A stretch of DNA of 64,000 nucleotides from Oscillospiraceae bacterium. Its GTDB lineage: Bacteria; Bacillota; Clostridia; Oscillospirales; Oscillospiraceae. Location of the stretch: contig WQSX01000010.1 in NCBI GenBank assembly GCA_009787625.1, positions 1 to 64,000 on the forward strand, in the 5' to 3' direction. Shown in pieces: positions 51,950-60,632 of the stretch (positions within the stretch are counted from its first letter, which is position 1; every line of letters starts with the position of its first letter). A model generated the notes under the pieces. It did no database searches. It saw only the letters and a program-made list of their open reading frames with translations, and was not told the origin of the DNA. The translations under genes were made by a program, and so were the position numbers.

Positions 51950-52918
51950 TTAGTCGTAGTCAGCGATATACTCTGCTGCATTATTTATATCCATTGGGGT
52001 TTTGACGCGTAGCATGTTTCTTGGCATGTTATCGCCGCTTAACAGACCTACGTATACTTCAACAACGGCTTGCGCTGTTCGTAGGCTTGAACCTTCAAAA
52101 CCGACAGTTACGCGTGTTGCCTCGCCATTTAAAATAGCGTTGAGTTGTTGGAGTGTGGCATCTGCTGAGAAAATACCTACGTTATCAGGGATTTCTCCGC
52201 CGAAGTGAAGCATGAAAGCTTCATTTGCTCCGATGTCACCGCCCGCACCAATACTTGCTACGATTGTTACATCAGGATGAGCTGATAAGATTGTCTCCAT
52301 ATTGGATTGTGCTGTTGCGGCATCTAGTGCAGGTTGACGTGCAACAATTTCAAATCTGCCGCCGGCGATGTCTTCAAGAGCTCCTACTATTCCGTTTTCA
52401 CGGTCCAGAAGAATCGGTGTCATTGGGAAATTCATGATAGCTACTTGTGCAGGATTATCTTCTGTGTAGTGCTGATTTATGAAGTTAGCGGCAGCTGTTC
52501 CAATTTCGCGCCCTAAAACTTCGTTGTCCAGTACCCAGTTTAGATCTGAGTTTGTCATAACATCATCCCAACTCATAAAGAGAATGCCTGCTTCCATTGC
52601 TCTTCCGGCAACGTCTTCAATTGCCACAGGATCAGAGGGATGAACCATGATAAGGTCAACACCTGCTGTGATGAACCCTTCGATTTGGCTGATTTGAGTG
52701 GCTGCGCTGTCTTGTGAATCAAGGATTGTGAAGTTTATGCCTCTCTCTGTCAGGATGTTTTCGACGTGTCCGAACACGCCTGCCCAATAGGGATTTTCAT
52801 AGTTTTGCAATGTGATTCCGATTGTCCAAGTGTCGTCACCCGCCGCGCCGTCTGCGCACGCAACAAGAAATACTGTTGCAAGTGCAATGCATAAAATCAG
52901 TAATAAAGCCTTTTTCAT
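51950..52918 (-). CDS. rbsB: Ribose-type ABC transporter substrate-binding lipoprotein
   Basis: 322 residues with a lipoprotein signal (ATVFLVACADGAAG). Periplasmic-binding-protein-like fold of the RbsB family: TIGITLQNYENPYWAGV, ITAGVDLIMVHPSDP, and VGIFSADATLQQLNA toward the end. Binds a monosaccharide outside the cell and delivers it to RbsC/RbsA. First gene of the minus-strand operon; strong promoter about 75 bases upstream. A divergent PfkB kinase suggests the sugar is phosphorylated after entry. Confidence 0.9.
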   Translation of the reverse strand: MKKALLLILCIALATVFLVACADGAAGDDTWTIGITLQNYENPYWAGVFGHVENILTERGINFTILDSQDSAATQISQIEGFITAGVDLIMVHPSDPVAIEDVAGRAMEAGILFMSWDDVMTNSDLNWVLDNEVLGREIGTAAANFINQHYTEDNPAQVAIMNFPMTPILLDRENGIVGALEDIAGGRFEIVARQPALDAATAQSNMETILSAHPDVTIVASIGAGGDIGANEAFMLHFGGEIPDNVGIFSADATLQQLNAILNGEATRVTVGFEGSSLRTAQAVVEVYVGLLSGDNMPRNMLRVKTPMDINNAAEYIADYD

Positions 52919-52934
52919 TAAAAACCTCCAACAA

Positions 52935-52964
52935 TTGACATAGGTTAGTACTATGCCGTATAAT
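52935..52964 (+). promoter_or_regulatory. Promoter candidate facing the PfkB kinase
   Basis: TTGACA (52935-52940), 18-bp spacer, TATAAT (52959-52964), with a 130-base leader before the kinase. It overlaps the leader of the divergent rbsB transcript, so the two may interfere. Confidence 0.55.
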
Positions 52965-52992
52965 TCTTACTATCAACTAGTAAGATGTGAAG

Positions 52993-53021
52993 ATTATACA
53001 TAAATAGTTTGTAAAAAGCAA
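52993..53021 (-). promoter_or_regulatory. Promoter of the rbsB-rbsA-rbsC operon
   Basis: Minus strand TTGCTT (53016-53021), 17-bp spacer, TATAAT (52993-52998). Confidence 0.65.
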
Positions 53022-53100
53022 CCTTTTTTGGTAAAATAATTAACATATATGTGATATATGTGATAAGATATTGTGAATAATAAGCAGGAGGTATGTTACA

Positions 53101-54051
53101 GTGGCGAAAGTTTGGACTATGGGTGAACTGTTGTGTGAAGTTATGAGACCGGAGCTTGATGCGTCTTTAGATAAGCCCGGAGAGTTTCTCGGACCGTATC
53201 CGAGCGGTGCCCCGGCGATTTTTATAGACACAGTTGCAAGATTGGGGCACAGTGCGGGCATTGTCGGAGGTGTTGGCAAAGACGATTTTGGAAAATGCCT
53301 GATTGATAGGCTCAAGCGGGACGGTGTTGACTGCACTCATATCAAGCAGTATGACGATGGAACTACAGGTGTTGCGTTTGTGACGTATTTTAGTGATGGC
53401 TCACGTCGATTTTTATATCACTTTCCCGACACACCGGCAACAAGACCAAAAGCCCCCGATGTAAGTAGTTTAGGGGATAGTGTTCACTTTTTTCACATCA
53501 TGGGCTGCTCTCTTATGGCAAAAAGAGAATTTGGACAGGAAATTGTTAAGCTTATGCACGCATTAATTGGCAGAGGTGCAAAAATTTCTTTTGATCCGAA
53601 TATTCGCCCGGAACTCTTAAAAGATGATCTCACACTAAAGCTTGTAAATGATGTGATGCAAAATTGCAGCGTGTTTCTTCCCGGTGTCGCCGAGCTTCTG
53701 AGCATTAGCGGAAAAGAGACTGTTGAGGAAGCCGTAAAATGTTGTTTTGAAAACCCCACGCTTGAAGTGATTGCACTTAAAAAAGGTTCTGACGGTTGTG
53801 TCGTATTTACTCGCGACAGCGAGGTTTCGCTTGGAGTATATCAGGTTGAAGTTAAGGATCCCACAGGGGCAGGTGATTGCTTTGATGCGGCTTTCTTGTG
53901 CGGACTTTTGGATGAGAAGAGTATTTCCGATGCCGCCAAAATCGCTTCCGCAGCCGCTGCACTGAACACCGCCGCATTCGGTCCGATGGAAGGGGATATA
54001 AGCAGAGATACAGTCGAAAACATGGTGAGAGGTAACTATTCACAGGGCTAG
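53101..54051 (+). CDS. PfkB-family sugar kinase
   Basis: 316 residues, ribokinase fold. N-terminal glycine motif GGVGKDDFGKCL and the catalytic PfkB signature DPTGAGDCFDAAFLCG with the base Asp are present. GTG start with AGGAGG seven bases upstream. Phosphorylates a sugar, probably the one brought in by the divergent RbsABC system; similarity to 2-keto-3-deoxygluconate or fructose kinases cannot be separated by eye. The last codons (NYSQG and stop) are supplied by the outer arm of palindrome G. Confidence 0.87.
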   Translation: MAKVWTMGELLCEVMRPELDASLDKPGEFLGPYPSGAPAIFIDTVARLGHSAGIVGGVGKDDFGKCLIDRLKRDGVDCTHIKQYDDGTTGVAFVTYFSDGSRRFLYHFPDTPATRPKAPDVSSLGDSVHFFHIMGCSLMAKREFGQEIVKLMHALIGRGAKISFDPNIRPELLKDDLTLKLVNDVMQNCSVFLPGVAELLSISGKETVEEAVKCCFENPTLEVIALKKGSDGCVVFTRDSEVSLGVYQVEVKDPTGAGDCFDAAFLCGLLDEKSISDAAKIASAAAALNTAAFGPMEGDISRDTVENMVRGNYSQG

Positions 54052-54145
54052 CAGATGATGGGCAGTTTGCCCCGGTTTTTCGGGAGAACAGCGGTGTAGA
54101 TCCCGATGGCTCCCGAAAAACCGGGGCAAACTGCTCATCATCTGC
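54051..54145. repeat. Large palindrome family, copy G
   Basis: Arms 54051-54086 and 54110-54145 pair at 35 of 36 positions; loop 54087-54109 (AACAGCGGTG... on plus). Its weaker outer left arm (AACTATTCACAGGGCTAG) encodes the end of the kinase gene and its stop codon. Confidence 0.95.
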
Positions 54146-54177
54146 GGAGACACTGAGCAGGTACGGTGAGAAGGATA

Positions 54178-54212
54178 AAAAAATCGGTCGTCTTATCAAC
54201 GGCCGATTTTCT
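54178..54212. terminator. Bidirectional terminator between kinase and tldE
   Basis: AAAATCGGTCGT pairs with ACGGCCGATTTT (one mismatch), 7-nt loop, flanked by A and T tracts, between convergent genes. Confidence 0.85.
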
Positions 54213-54216
54213 TAAC

Positions 54217-54246
54217 GTAGGGGTGACTGCGGCCGGTCGCTCCTAC
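54217..54246. repeat. GTAGGGGCGACCG-type repeat, copy R4
   Basis: GTAGGGGTGACTGC followed by GGCCGGTCGCTCCTAC, a diverged palindromic member of the R family, just before the end of tldE. Confidence 0.75.
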
Positions 54247-54253
54247 AACTATT

Positions 54254-55552
54254 TTATTTCCCTGAGACTGTCACACCATCGAATAGTGCCCATGGGCGAA
54301 TGGAAGAGCCGGTTTCGTTGCGTTCTTTTGAAATCGCAAGTATATTGCTGATAACATCTACCACGTTAAAGCTAATCATCGTCTCAGATATGGCATCGGT
54401 GACTACACCATTTTCTATTAGGAAACTATTTTTTGCAACGCCTGAGATATCACCGCTGGGACCGGGGGAAGCGCCTGAAAAACGTCCGAGCAAAATGCCT
54501 TTGTCAACGCTCTTAATCATATCGGCGAGCGGAGTATCGCCGGCAGCTATCTCGTAAGATTCAGGCGAGCAGAGCGCACGGGGTTTTCCGGTCTTATTTG
54601 CTCCGTAGAGTGACAGAGCGAACGATTTTAGGATTCCATCACAGATGAGGTCGGTGTTTTGAGCCTCAAAGCCATCGGGTGTAAAGCGTTCACCCCCGAC
54701 AATGCTTGGGTGAAAAGGAGATAGGCGCATGGTGAGTTTAGAATCTGCAACCTTTTTCCCAAGTGAGTCTTTCCAGCGGCTGGTGCCTTCAATTAAAGCT
54801 CTGTTGGATAAAAAAGCATCTAGAATAGTCTCCCAGACTACATCATAGGTGGGAGTTACTATAACTTTTCCGACGAACTTTTCTTCTATCATGCATGTGT
54901 CGAGTGAGCGCACAGATTCATCAAGTAATGTACGCATTAGCCCAATGTCCATGAAGGGTTTATCAAGCGCAGTCAGAGAAGCGCCGGTGTAGTTGAAAGA
55001 CGATGCTTTTTCGCCGTCTTTAGCTGAAAACATGGGACCGTATGAATAGCACTCTTGCTCATCATTAAACTCAACACCGTTGCTGTTGACATATGTAGAC
55101 TCAGATGCGGTAAACTCGGAAGCCATGCTTTCCAAGACAATTTTCGGAAACTCATCCTGCACTTGCTCAAGATATTCCTTTGTCCGAGTGAAAAGTTTTG
55201 CCATATCAGAGCCGCCGATATTTCTGCTGTAATCCTTATTTTCTGCTTTTGGGGCGATATCCTCAGCTTCATCGGGAGTTGCGGAGTTTGCTAGTGTAAC
55301 GCAATCCTCAACAGCTTTGTCGATGGAGTCTTTGTCAAGTTTATTGACAGATACAACACCCTTTCTGCCACCTATGATGGCTTTAAGGCTGAGTTCATCG
55401 TTAAACAAAGTGCGAAGCAGAGAAAACTTGTTTGCTTCTATATTAAATTCTTCTTTTCTGCCGCGAGTCACTGTGCAAGCTGCCTTGTCGGCACCTGCTT
55501 TTTTCAGTGATTCAAGCGCGTACAGAGCGAGTTCTTGTCTTGTTTTTGTCAT
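54254..55552 (-). CDS. tldE: TldE/PmbA-like protein, non-catalytic partner of TldD
   Basis: 432 residues of the TldD/PmbA family lacking the HExxxH zinc motif, as expected for the TldE subunit. Marks: GGRKGVVSVNKLD, NSNGVEFNDEQECYSYG and GASPGPSGDISGVAKNSFLIENG. With TldD it forms a metalloprotease that degrades or matures small peptides. Two bases after tldD stop. Confidence 0.9.
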   Translation of the reverse strand: MTKTRQELALYALESLKKAGADKAACTVTRGRKEEFNIEANKFSLLRTLFNDELSLKAIIGGRKGVVSVNKLDKDSIDKAVEDCVTLANSATPDEAEDIAPKAENKDYSRNIGGSDMAKLFTRTKEYLEQVQDEFPKIVLESMASEFTASESTYVNSNGVEFNDEQECYSYGPMFSAKDGEKASSFNYTGASLTALDKPFMDIGLMRTLLDESVRSLDTCMIEEKFVGKVIVTPTYDVVWETILDAFLSNRALIEGTSRWKDSLGKKVADSKLTMRLSPFHPSIVGGERFTPDGFEAQNTDLICDGILKSFALSLYGANKTGKPRALCSPESYEIAAGDTPLADMIKSVDKGILLGRFSGASPGPSGDISGVAKNSFLIENGVVTDAISETMISFNVVDVISNILAISKERNETGSSIRPWALFDGVTVSGK

Positions 55553-55554
55553 AA

Positions 55555-56937
55555 TTATCGACCCCCTATATTAACTTCACAGCGGAGTGCAGGACCACCC
55601 ATGCCTGTTGTCATGGCTTGTTTTTTGCCACAGAAACCACTGCATGTCCAAAGCATATCATCTGAAACCATATCAACGGTTTTGAGCATTTCAAAAGCCA
55701 CACCTGAGATTGTTGTCTCGCGGATTGCCTTACCCAGCTTGCCGTTTTTGATTTCATAACCAAGTTCAACAGAGAACATGAATTCGCCTGTAGTGTCAGC
55801 CTGTCCATTGCCTGTTTTAACCAAGTAATAACCATCGTCTATGCTGGCTATCATATCATCAAGTTTGCTTTTGCCGGGCAAAATTGCTGTGTTTCTCATG
55901 CGAATAAGCGGCTCATCGGTAAACTCGAAAGCCCTTGCATTGCCTTGTGGCTTAACATCAAAGTGTCTTGCCGACTCACGGTTATGCATAAATGATTTTA
56001 AGATTCCATTTTCGATGAGAACGGCATCTTCAGCGACTACACCTTCGTCGTCAACATAGACGGGAAGTGGGGCAGGCTTGCCGAGTGCTGTGTGTGCAAA
56101 GTCAACCATGGAGACAAGTTCGCTCGCTACTTGCTTGTTCACATTATGTGCGGCAACACTGCCACCGAGGACGAGATCCGCCTCTACTGTATGACCGACT
56201 GCTTCGTGTGCCAGGATTCCTGCAAGGTCAGGATGCATGATGCACTTGACAAGCCCTGCATTTGAGTAAACTGCTTCACGTTTTTGCATTAGTTGCTCAT
56301 ATAGTTTGTCCATTTGTTCCTCAAGATTTTTCGGGTCGGGATAGAGTGTATCAAATTGCCCAAGCGCACTAAACGGCTGATAAAGTTCAACAGGAACACC
56401 GTCGTCTGTCTCAGCAGTCATAAACACGTAGACAGTACTGCGAGGTTGAAACGAATGGCTATTTGCGCCGTCGCTGACAACAAGCATTTTTTCAATGCCG
56501 AGATAGTCTGCGACAACTGTGCGGCTTGTCAGTTTTTTGTATTTCTTTTCAATCATACTGTCGAGTTCTTTTGCAAAGTCAATTAGTACACTTTGCGGAG
56601 CTTCGTTTCCGGGCTTGAGTTTTAAGCCGAAATTATCGGCTGCGAGTGTGGGTAGGGGAGGCAGAGCCTTTTTGACGTGAGTATCCATGAAAAGTGCATT
56701 TTCAGTCGCCGCTGAGAGTATGTTTTTTACACTTTCGGTTGAATATTCGGCGCCGGATGCAAAGCCGAATGTTCCTCCTTTGTAAACGCGTGCGGAGACA
56801 CCTCCGCCTGAAGTTTGTGCATTTGACACCATGTTCCCGGCAAGCAATGTAACTCTGCCGGAGGTGTTCACTTGCGCTCGCAGCTCGGTATAATCCTTAA
56901 AGCTGCCCTTATGCTCACTGAGCAAATCTTGTAGCAT
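55555..56937 (-). CDS. tldD: Zinc metalloprotease TldD
   Basis: 460 residues. The zinc motif is seen as ILAHEAVGHTVEADL near residue 238, with later GNARAFEFTDEPLIRMRNT and DTTGEFMFSVELGYEIKNG. Forms a heterodimer with TldE in the cytoplasm; the pair acts on unstructured peptides and in maturation of some peptide natural products. AGGAGG nine bases before the ATG. Confidence 0.93.
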   Translation of the reverse strand: MLQDLLSEHKGSFKDYTELRAQVNTSGRVTLLAGNMVSNAQTSGGGVSARVYKGGTFGFASGAEYSTESVKNILSAATENALFMDTHVKKALPPLPTLAADNFGLKLKPGNEAPQSVLIDFAKELDSMIEKKYKKLTSRTVVADYLGIEKMLVVSDGANSHSFQPRSTVYVFMTAETDDGVPVELYQPFSALGQFDTLYPDPKNLEEQMDKLYEQLMQKREAVYSNAGLVKCIMHPDLAGILAHEAVGHTVEADLVLGGSVAAHNVNKQVASELVSMVDFAHTALGKPAPLPVYVDDEGVVAEDAVLIENGILKSFMHNRESARHFDVKPQGNARAFEFTDEPLIRMRNTAILPGKSKLDDMIASIDDGYYLVKTGNGQADTTGEFMFSVELGYEIKNGKLGKAIRETTISGVAFEMLKTVDMVSDDMLWTCSGFCGKKQAMTTGMGGPALRCEVNIGGR

Positions 56938-56976
56938 GTATTGTTCCTCCTATTTAAATGTGTGTTGAAATAACGT

Positions 56977-58161
56977 CTATAGTGAAAATTCTTCCTTGAC
57001 TTTTGCAAACTGTTTAATTACAAATTCTAAATCTTCTTTGGTGTGTGCGGCAGAAACCTGAGTGCGTATGCGGGCTTTGCCCTCGGGGACTACGGGGTAA
57101 CTGAAGCCTACGACATAGACACCGAGCTCCAGCATTCGCGCGGCAATTTTGCCTGTGAGTGCGGCATCTCCGAACATGATTGCGACAATCGGGTGGGTGC
57201 TGTCTATCACGTTTAGCCCAAGCTCAGAGAGTTTGCTCCTGTAAAACATAGTGTTTTCTTCGAGCCTGTCGCGCCTTGATGTGTCTTGACTGAGCATTCT
57301 AAACACTTTCAGAGAACCGGAAGCAATAGCGGGGGCGAGGGTGTTGGAAAAGAGATATGGTCGGCTTCGTTGACGCAGGAGCTCAATTATTTCGCGCCTC
57401 GCAGATGTGTATCCGCCGGAAGCACCACCCAGAGCCTTGCCCAGTGTGCCTGTAATAATATCCACTCTGCCCTTGACTCCGGAGTGCTCATGCGTCCCTC
57501 TGCCTGTTTTGCCGACAAAGCCTACGGAGTGGCTGTCATCTACCATCACGAGTGCGGTGTATTTATCCGCCAAATCGCAGATAGTTTCCAGGTTTGCAAT
57601 AGTGCCGTCCATTGAAAAAACACCATCTGTGACGATGAGTTTAATGCGTGCCTCGGATGCTTCTTTAAGACAGCGTTCAAGGTCATCCATATTATTATTT
57701 TTATACCGAAATCTCTTCGCTTTACAAAGGCGCACGCCGTCTATGATACTGGCATGGTTGAGTTCATCAGATAAAATTGCATCTTGCTCACCGAGCAAGG
57801 TTTCAAACAGTCCTGTGTTGGCATCAAAACATGAGGAGTAGAGTATTGTGTCGTCCATTTCAAGAAAGCTCGAAATCGCCGCTTCAAGCTCTTTGTGAAC
57901 CTCTTGTGTTCCGCAAATAAAGCGCACGGACGAAAGCCCATAACCCCACTTGTCATAGCTCGCTTTTGCGACAGTTATGACATCAGGGTCGCTACTAAGT
58001 CCAAGGTAATTGTTGGCACACATGTTTATCACATTTGAAACTTCTGTCGTGCCAATGCTTGCTGACTGCGGAGTTACAAGCACCCGTTCGGTTTTATATG
58101 TGCCTTTGGATTTTATATCCTCCACAGTTTGTGCGAAAATATTAAGTGCATTTTTATCCAT
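56977..58161 (-). CDS. kbl: Glycine C-acetyltransferase (2-amino-3-ketobutyrate CoA ligase)
   Basis: PLP enzyme of 394 residues splitting 2-amino-3-oxobutyrate with CoA to glycine and acetyl-CoA. PLP Lys in TGTLGKALGGASGGY, plus VMVDDSHSVGFVGKTGRGTHEH and CANNYLGLS near the N-terminus. Lies downstream of tdh in the same operon; the gap holds palindrome H. AGGAGG five bases upstream of ATG. Confidence 0.95.
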   Translation of the reverse strand: MDKNALNIFAQTVEDIKSKGTYKTERVLVTPQSASIGTTEVSNVINMCANNYLGLSSDPDVITVAKASYDKWGYGLSSVRFICGTQEVHKELEAAISSFLEMDDTILYSSCFDANTGLFETLLGEQDAILSDELNHASIIDGVRLCKAKRFRYKNNNMDDLERCLKEASEARIKLIVTDGVFSMDGTIANLETICDLADKYTALVMVDDSHSVGFVGKTGRGTHEHSGVKGRVDIITGTLGKALGGASGGYTSARREIIELLRQRSRPYLFSNTLAPAIASGSLKVFRMLSQDTSRRDRLEENTMFYRSKLSELGLNVIDSTHPIVAIMFGDAALTGKIAARMLELGVYVVGFSYPVVPEGKARIRTQVSAAHTKEDLEFVIKQFAKVKEEFSL

Positions 58162-58225
58162 TTAGTCCTCCTATATTAAAAGTTATCCACCAATCCGGCA
58201 GATGGTGTGCTGGTGCAAGGCTCTC

Positions 58226-58321
58226 GCAGATGACATGCAATTTGTTCCGCTTTTTTGCGAGCCATCGGGATCTACACCGCTGTTCTCGCAAAAAAGACTC
58301 CACAAACTGCACATCATCTGC
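58226..58321. repeat. Large palindrome family, copy H (between tdh and kbl)
   Basis: Loop 58262-58284 (CCATCGGGATCTACACC... on plus), inner stem TTTTTTGCGAG/CTCGCAAAAAA, outer GCAGATGACATGCAATTTG with ...CAAACTGCACATCATCTGC. Starts about 27 bases after the tdh stop within the tdh-kbl operon. Confidence 0.94.
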
Positions 58322-58348
58322 TTACATTGTGCAGTTATAAGCTATGTG

Positions 58349-59392
58349 TTATGCCCAATTTAATACAACCTTGCCTGATTCACCGCTTTGCATTACTTCA
58401 AAGCCTTTTTCAAAATCTTTAAAATCAAATCTGTGAGTTATGATTTTGCTTACATCAAGTCCTGTTTGAAGCATTGACATCATTTTGTACCATGTGTCAA
58501 ACATTTCGCGTCCATAAATTCCTTGAATTGTCAAGCCACCAAAGACTACTTTGTCCCAGTTGATATCGGTTTTTCCGCTGAGAATTCCAAGTAGGGCAAT
58601 TTTACCGCCGTTGCCCATGCTATCAACCATATCGGCAAATGCGCGAGGGCTTCCTGACATTTCAAGTCCAATATCAAACCCTTCCGTCATGTCCATTTTT
58701 TTCATCAAATCGGGCAAAGATATCTCACTCGGATTGACCACATATGCATCAGGAACTGCGTTTTTTGCAAGTTCAAGGCGATAGGGGTTGAGGTCGGTGA
58801 TGGCTATTTTTTTCGCACCGATATGACGGCAGATTATGCCTGCCATTATGCCTATAGGTCCTGCGCCTGTTATGAGTACATCTTCGCCCGTGAGGTCGAA
58901 CTTCAGCGCAGTGTGAACGGCGTTGCCCAAAGCGTCAAAGCAAGAGGCGATATCTAGATCTATGCCGGGTGCCAAGCGTACTACGTTCTCCGCAGGTATG
59001 ACGAGATACTGCGCAAAACAGCCGTCTCTGTTTACGCCGACTCCGATTGTGTTTTTACACAGATGAAGCCGCCCTGCCATGCAATTACGGCAGGTTTTAC
59101 ATATAATATGCCCTTCGCCCGATACGATGTCACCGAGGCTATACTGTGTGACACCACCGCCGAGTTCTACGATTTCACCGACAAATTCATGCCCGATAAT
59201 TTGCGGTACTTTGATGGTGCGCTGACTCCACTCATCCCAGTTATAGATGTGCAAATCCGTGCCGCAAATGGCTGATTTTAACACTTTGATTTTCACTTCT
59301 CCGGGATTTGTCTGCGGAATGGGTACTTCTTTGAGCGTGAGCCCTGCTTTTGGCTCTGCTTTGACAAGTGCAAACATGGTGTTTTCTGCCAT
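58349..59392 (-). CDS. tdh: L-threonine 3-dehydrogenase
   Basis: Zinc-dependent medium-chain dehydrogenase, 347 residues, oxidising L-threonine at C3 with NAD to 2-amino-3-oxobutyrate, the Kbl substrate. Catalytic zinc region AICGTDLHIYNWDEW and GHEFVGEIVELG, structural zinc cysteines CKTCRNCMAGRLHLC, nucleotide fold VLITGAGPIGIMAG. ATG with GAAAGGAACGG upstream. First gene of tdh-kbl. Confidence 0.94.
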   Translation of the reverse strand: MAENTMFALVKAEPKAGLTLKEVPIPQTNPGEVKIKVLKSAICGTDLHIYNWDEWSQRTIKVPQIIGHEFVGEIVELGGGVTQYSLGDIVSGEGHIICKTCRNCMAGRLHLCKNTIGVGVNRDGCFAQYLVIPAENVVRLAPGIDLDIASCFDALGNAVHTALKFDLTGEDVLITGAGPIGIMAGIICRHIGAKKIAITDLNPYRLELAKNAVPDAYVVNPSEISLPDLMKKMDMTEGFDIGLEMSGSPRAFADMVDSMGNGGKIALLGILSGKTDINWDKVVFGGLTIQGIYGREMFDTWYKMMSMLQTGLDVSKIITHRFDFKDFEKGFEVMQSGESGKVVLNWA

Positions 59393-59443
59393 GACATACC
59401 GTTCCTTTCCTGAGTGTTTCGTGCATTAATCTTACTGTAAACG

Positions 59444-59472
59444 AGTATAACATGGCAAGTGGGAGTTAGCAA
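59444..59472 (-). promoter_or_regulatory. Promoter of tdh-kbl
   Basis: Minus strand TTGCTA (59467-59472), 17-bp spacer, TATACT (59444-59449). The bases just past the -10 box (CGTTTACAGTA) closely match those at the DUF6062 promoter (CGTTTATAGTA). Confidence 0.65.
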
Positions 59473-59486
59473 GGGGAAGTGCGATA

Positions 59487-59526
59487 TTTTAGTGCGCTTT
59501 GTCCCGCAGAGTCAGTTGCACTAAAA
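59487..59526. repeat. Inverted repeat between tdh promoter and merR
   Basis: Perfect 9-bp arms TTTTAGTGC/GCACTAAAA around 22 bases. It may end merR transcription or be an operator for tdh; no other gene is seen in 59393-59624. Confidence 0.5.
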
Positions 59527-59624
59527 CATAGAGAATCCCGCACACACTAGGGGACTGCTCTATTGCTACTCAAAATCTAGGTTATTACGCACTAGGGTGG
59601 GCGAGAGGGCGGCCTGATACCTGA

Positions 59625-60569
59625 TTATTTTTTTATTTTGATGGGAAGCAGTAGATCCAGTTGCTTTTCGCTGTCGGGTATTTGCTCCGACATGAATGTT
59701 TCAAAGTCCATCACTTGTTCTTCAAACCATTGAAGGGAAAATTCGCCTTCGTATCTCTCGCTTTGGGTAGACCACTCATAAAGTGATTCCCAGCGTTCGC
59801 CTATTTCGTTCATCTGTGCCGAAACTGAGGCATACATACCACCGTCGAACTGCTTTTTGACAAATGGGGCAGACAACTCAAAATCTTCGGGAATCGTAAC
59901 CCATAATTCATACCCATAAATTGGGCTGTCTTCGGAAGGGTCCGGATTATTAAACCCAAAGTAGCGGTGTCCGCTTCGTTTGTGTAGGTTATTGTCAAGC
60001 ACAAACTTATCAAACACTTTTGCGCAGTCTGCCTCCGGCGTTTCACTTAGGACACAGTATGTTGCAATCGTCATTGGGGGAAGTTCTACTATCCTCACGT
60101 TTTTCAGTTGCTCAGTATTTTTTAGATGTTCCACAATTACAGTCCTTTCAGAGAGTTTAGTTTGGGGTGCTAACTCATGCCCCACGGTGATAGCTTCGCT
60201 TTGTGTTTCAAGGTGCAAAAACATTTCTTCAAGGTTTCGGCTTTTCTTGATTCTCACCAGAAGATTTTCAACAATGATAGCAAGCGAATTATACACAGCG
60301 GTATGATGTTTCAAGTTTGCAAGGTAGCTTGTCAATGTGTCTATAGCCACATCGTAACTATCAGCAATGAAAATTTGCTCAATGTCAGCAATAGGCATTT
60401 TGAGTTTTCGCAATAGGACGATTTGGCTAATTCGTGCTACATTTTCATTGTCATAGTATCTGTAGCCATTCTCTGCCCTTGTGCTTTTCAACACGCCCAC
60501 ATCTTCCCAATACCGCAACGTGCGGTTGGAAATGCCGTATGTTTTTGCCACTTCACCGATTCTTTGCAT
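59625..60569 (-). CDS. MerR-family regulator with effector-binding domain
   Basis: 314 residues from the ATG at 60569 (GAGGAGG eight bases upstream; the track start is further back). N-terminal MerR helix-turn-helix IGEVAKTYGISNRTLRYWED and wing RAENGYRYYDNENVARI, a coiled-coil region, then an AraC/GyrI-like effector domain at ~150-300 (VRIVELPPMTIATYCV, YGYELWVTIPEDF). Probably binds small hydrophobic ligands and controls an efflux or stress gene; target not evident. Confidence 0.88.
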   Translation of the reverse strand: MQRIGEVAKTYGISNRTLRYWEDVGVLKSTRAENGYRYYDNENVARISQIVLLRKLKMPIADIEQIFIADSYDVAIDTLTSYLANLKHHTAVYNSLAIIVENLLVRIKKSRNLEEMFLHLETQSEAITVGHELAPQTKLSERTVIVEHLKNTEQLKNVRIVELPPMTIATYCVLSETPEADCAKVFDKFVLDNNLHKRSGHRYFGFNNPDPSEDSPIYGYELWVTIPEDFELSAPFVKKQFDGGMYASVSAQMNEIGERWESLYEWSTQSERYEGEFSLQWFEEQVMDFETFMSEQIPDSEKQLDLLLPIKIKK

Positions 60570-60632
60570 GGTACACCCCTCCTCTAAAAACAAGAATAAA
60601 CCATTCCGTGGGGGAAAGGTCAAGAGATAATT

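Noticed and set aside
54051-54145. Integron attC site or CRISPR repeat as explanation of the palindromes
   Set aside because: Copies are spread over 50 kb without cassette order, lack GTTRRRY/RYYYAAC cores in the right place, and are not evenly spaced.
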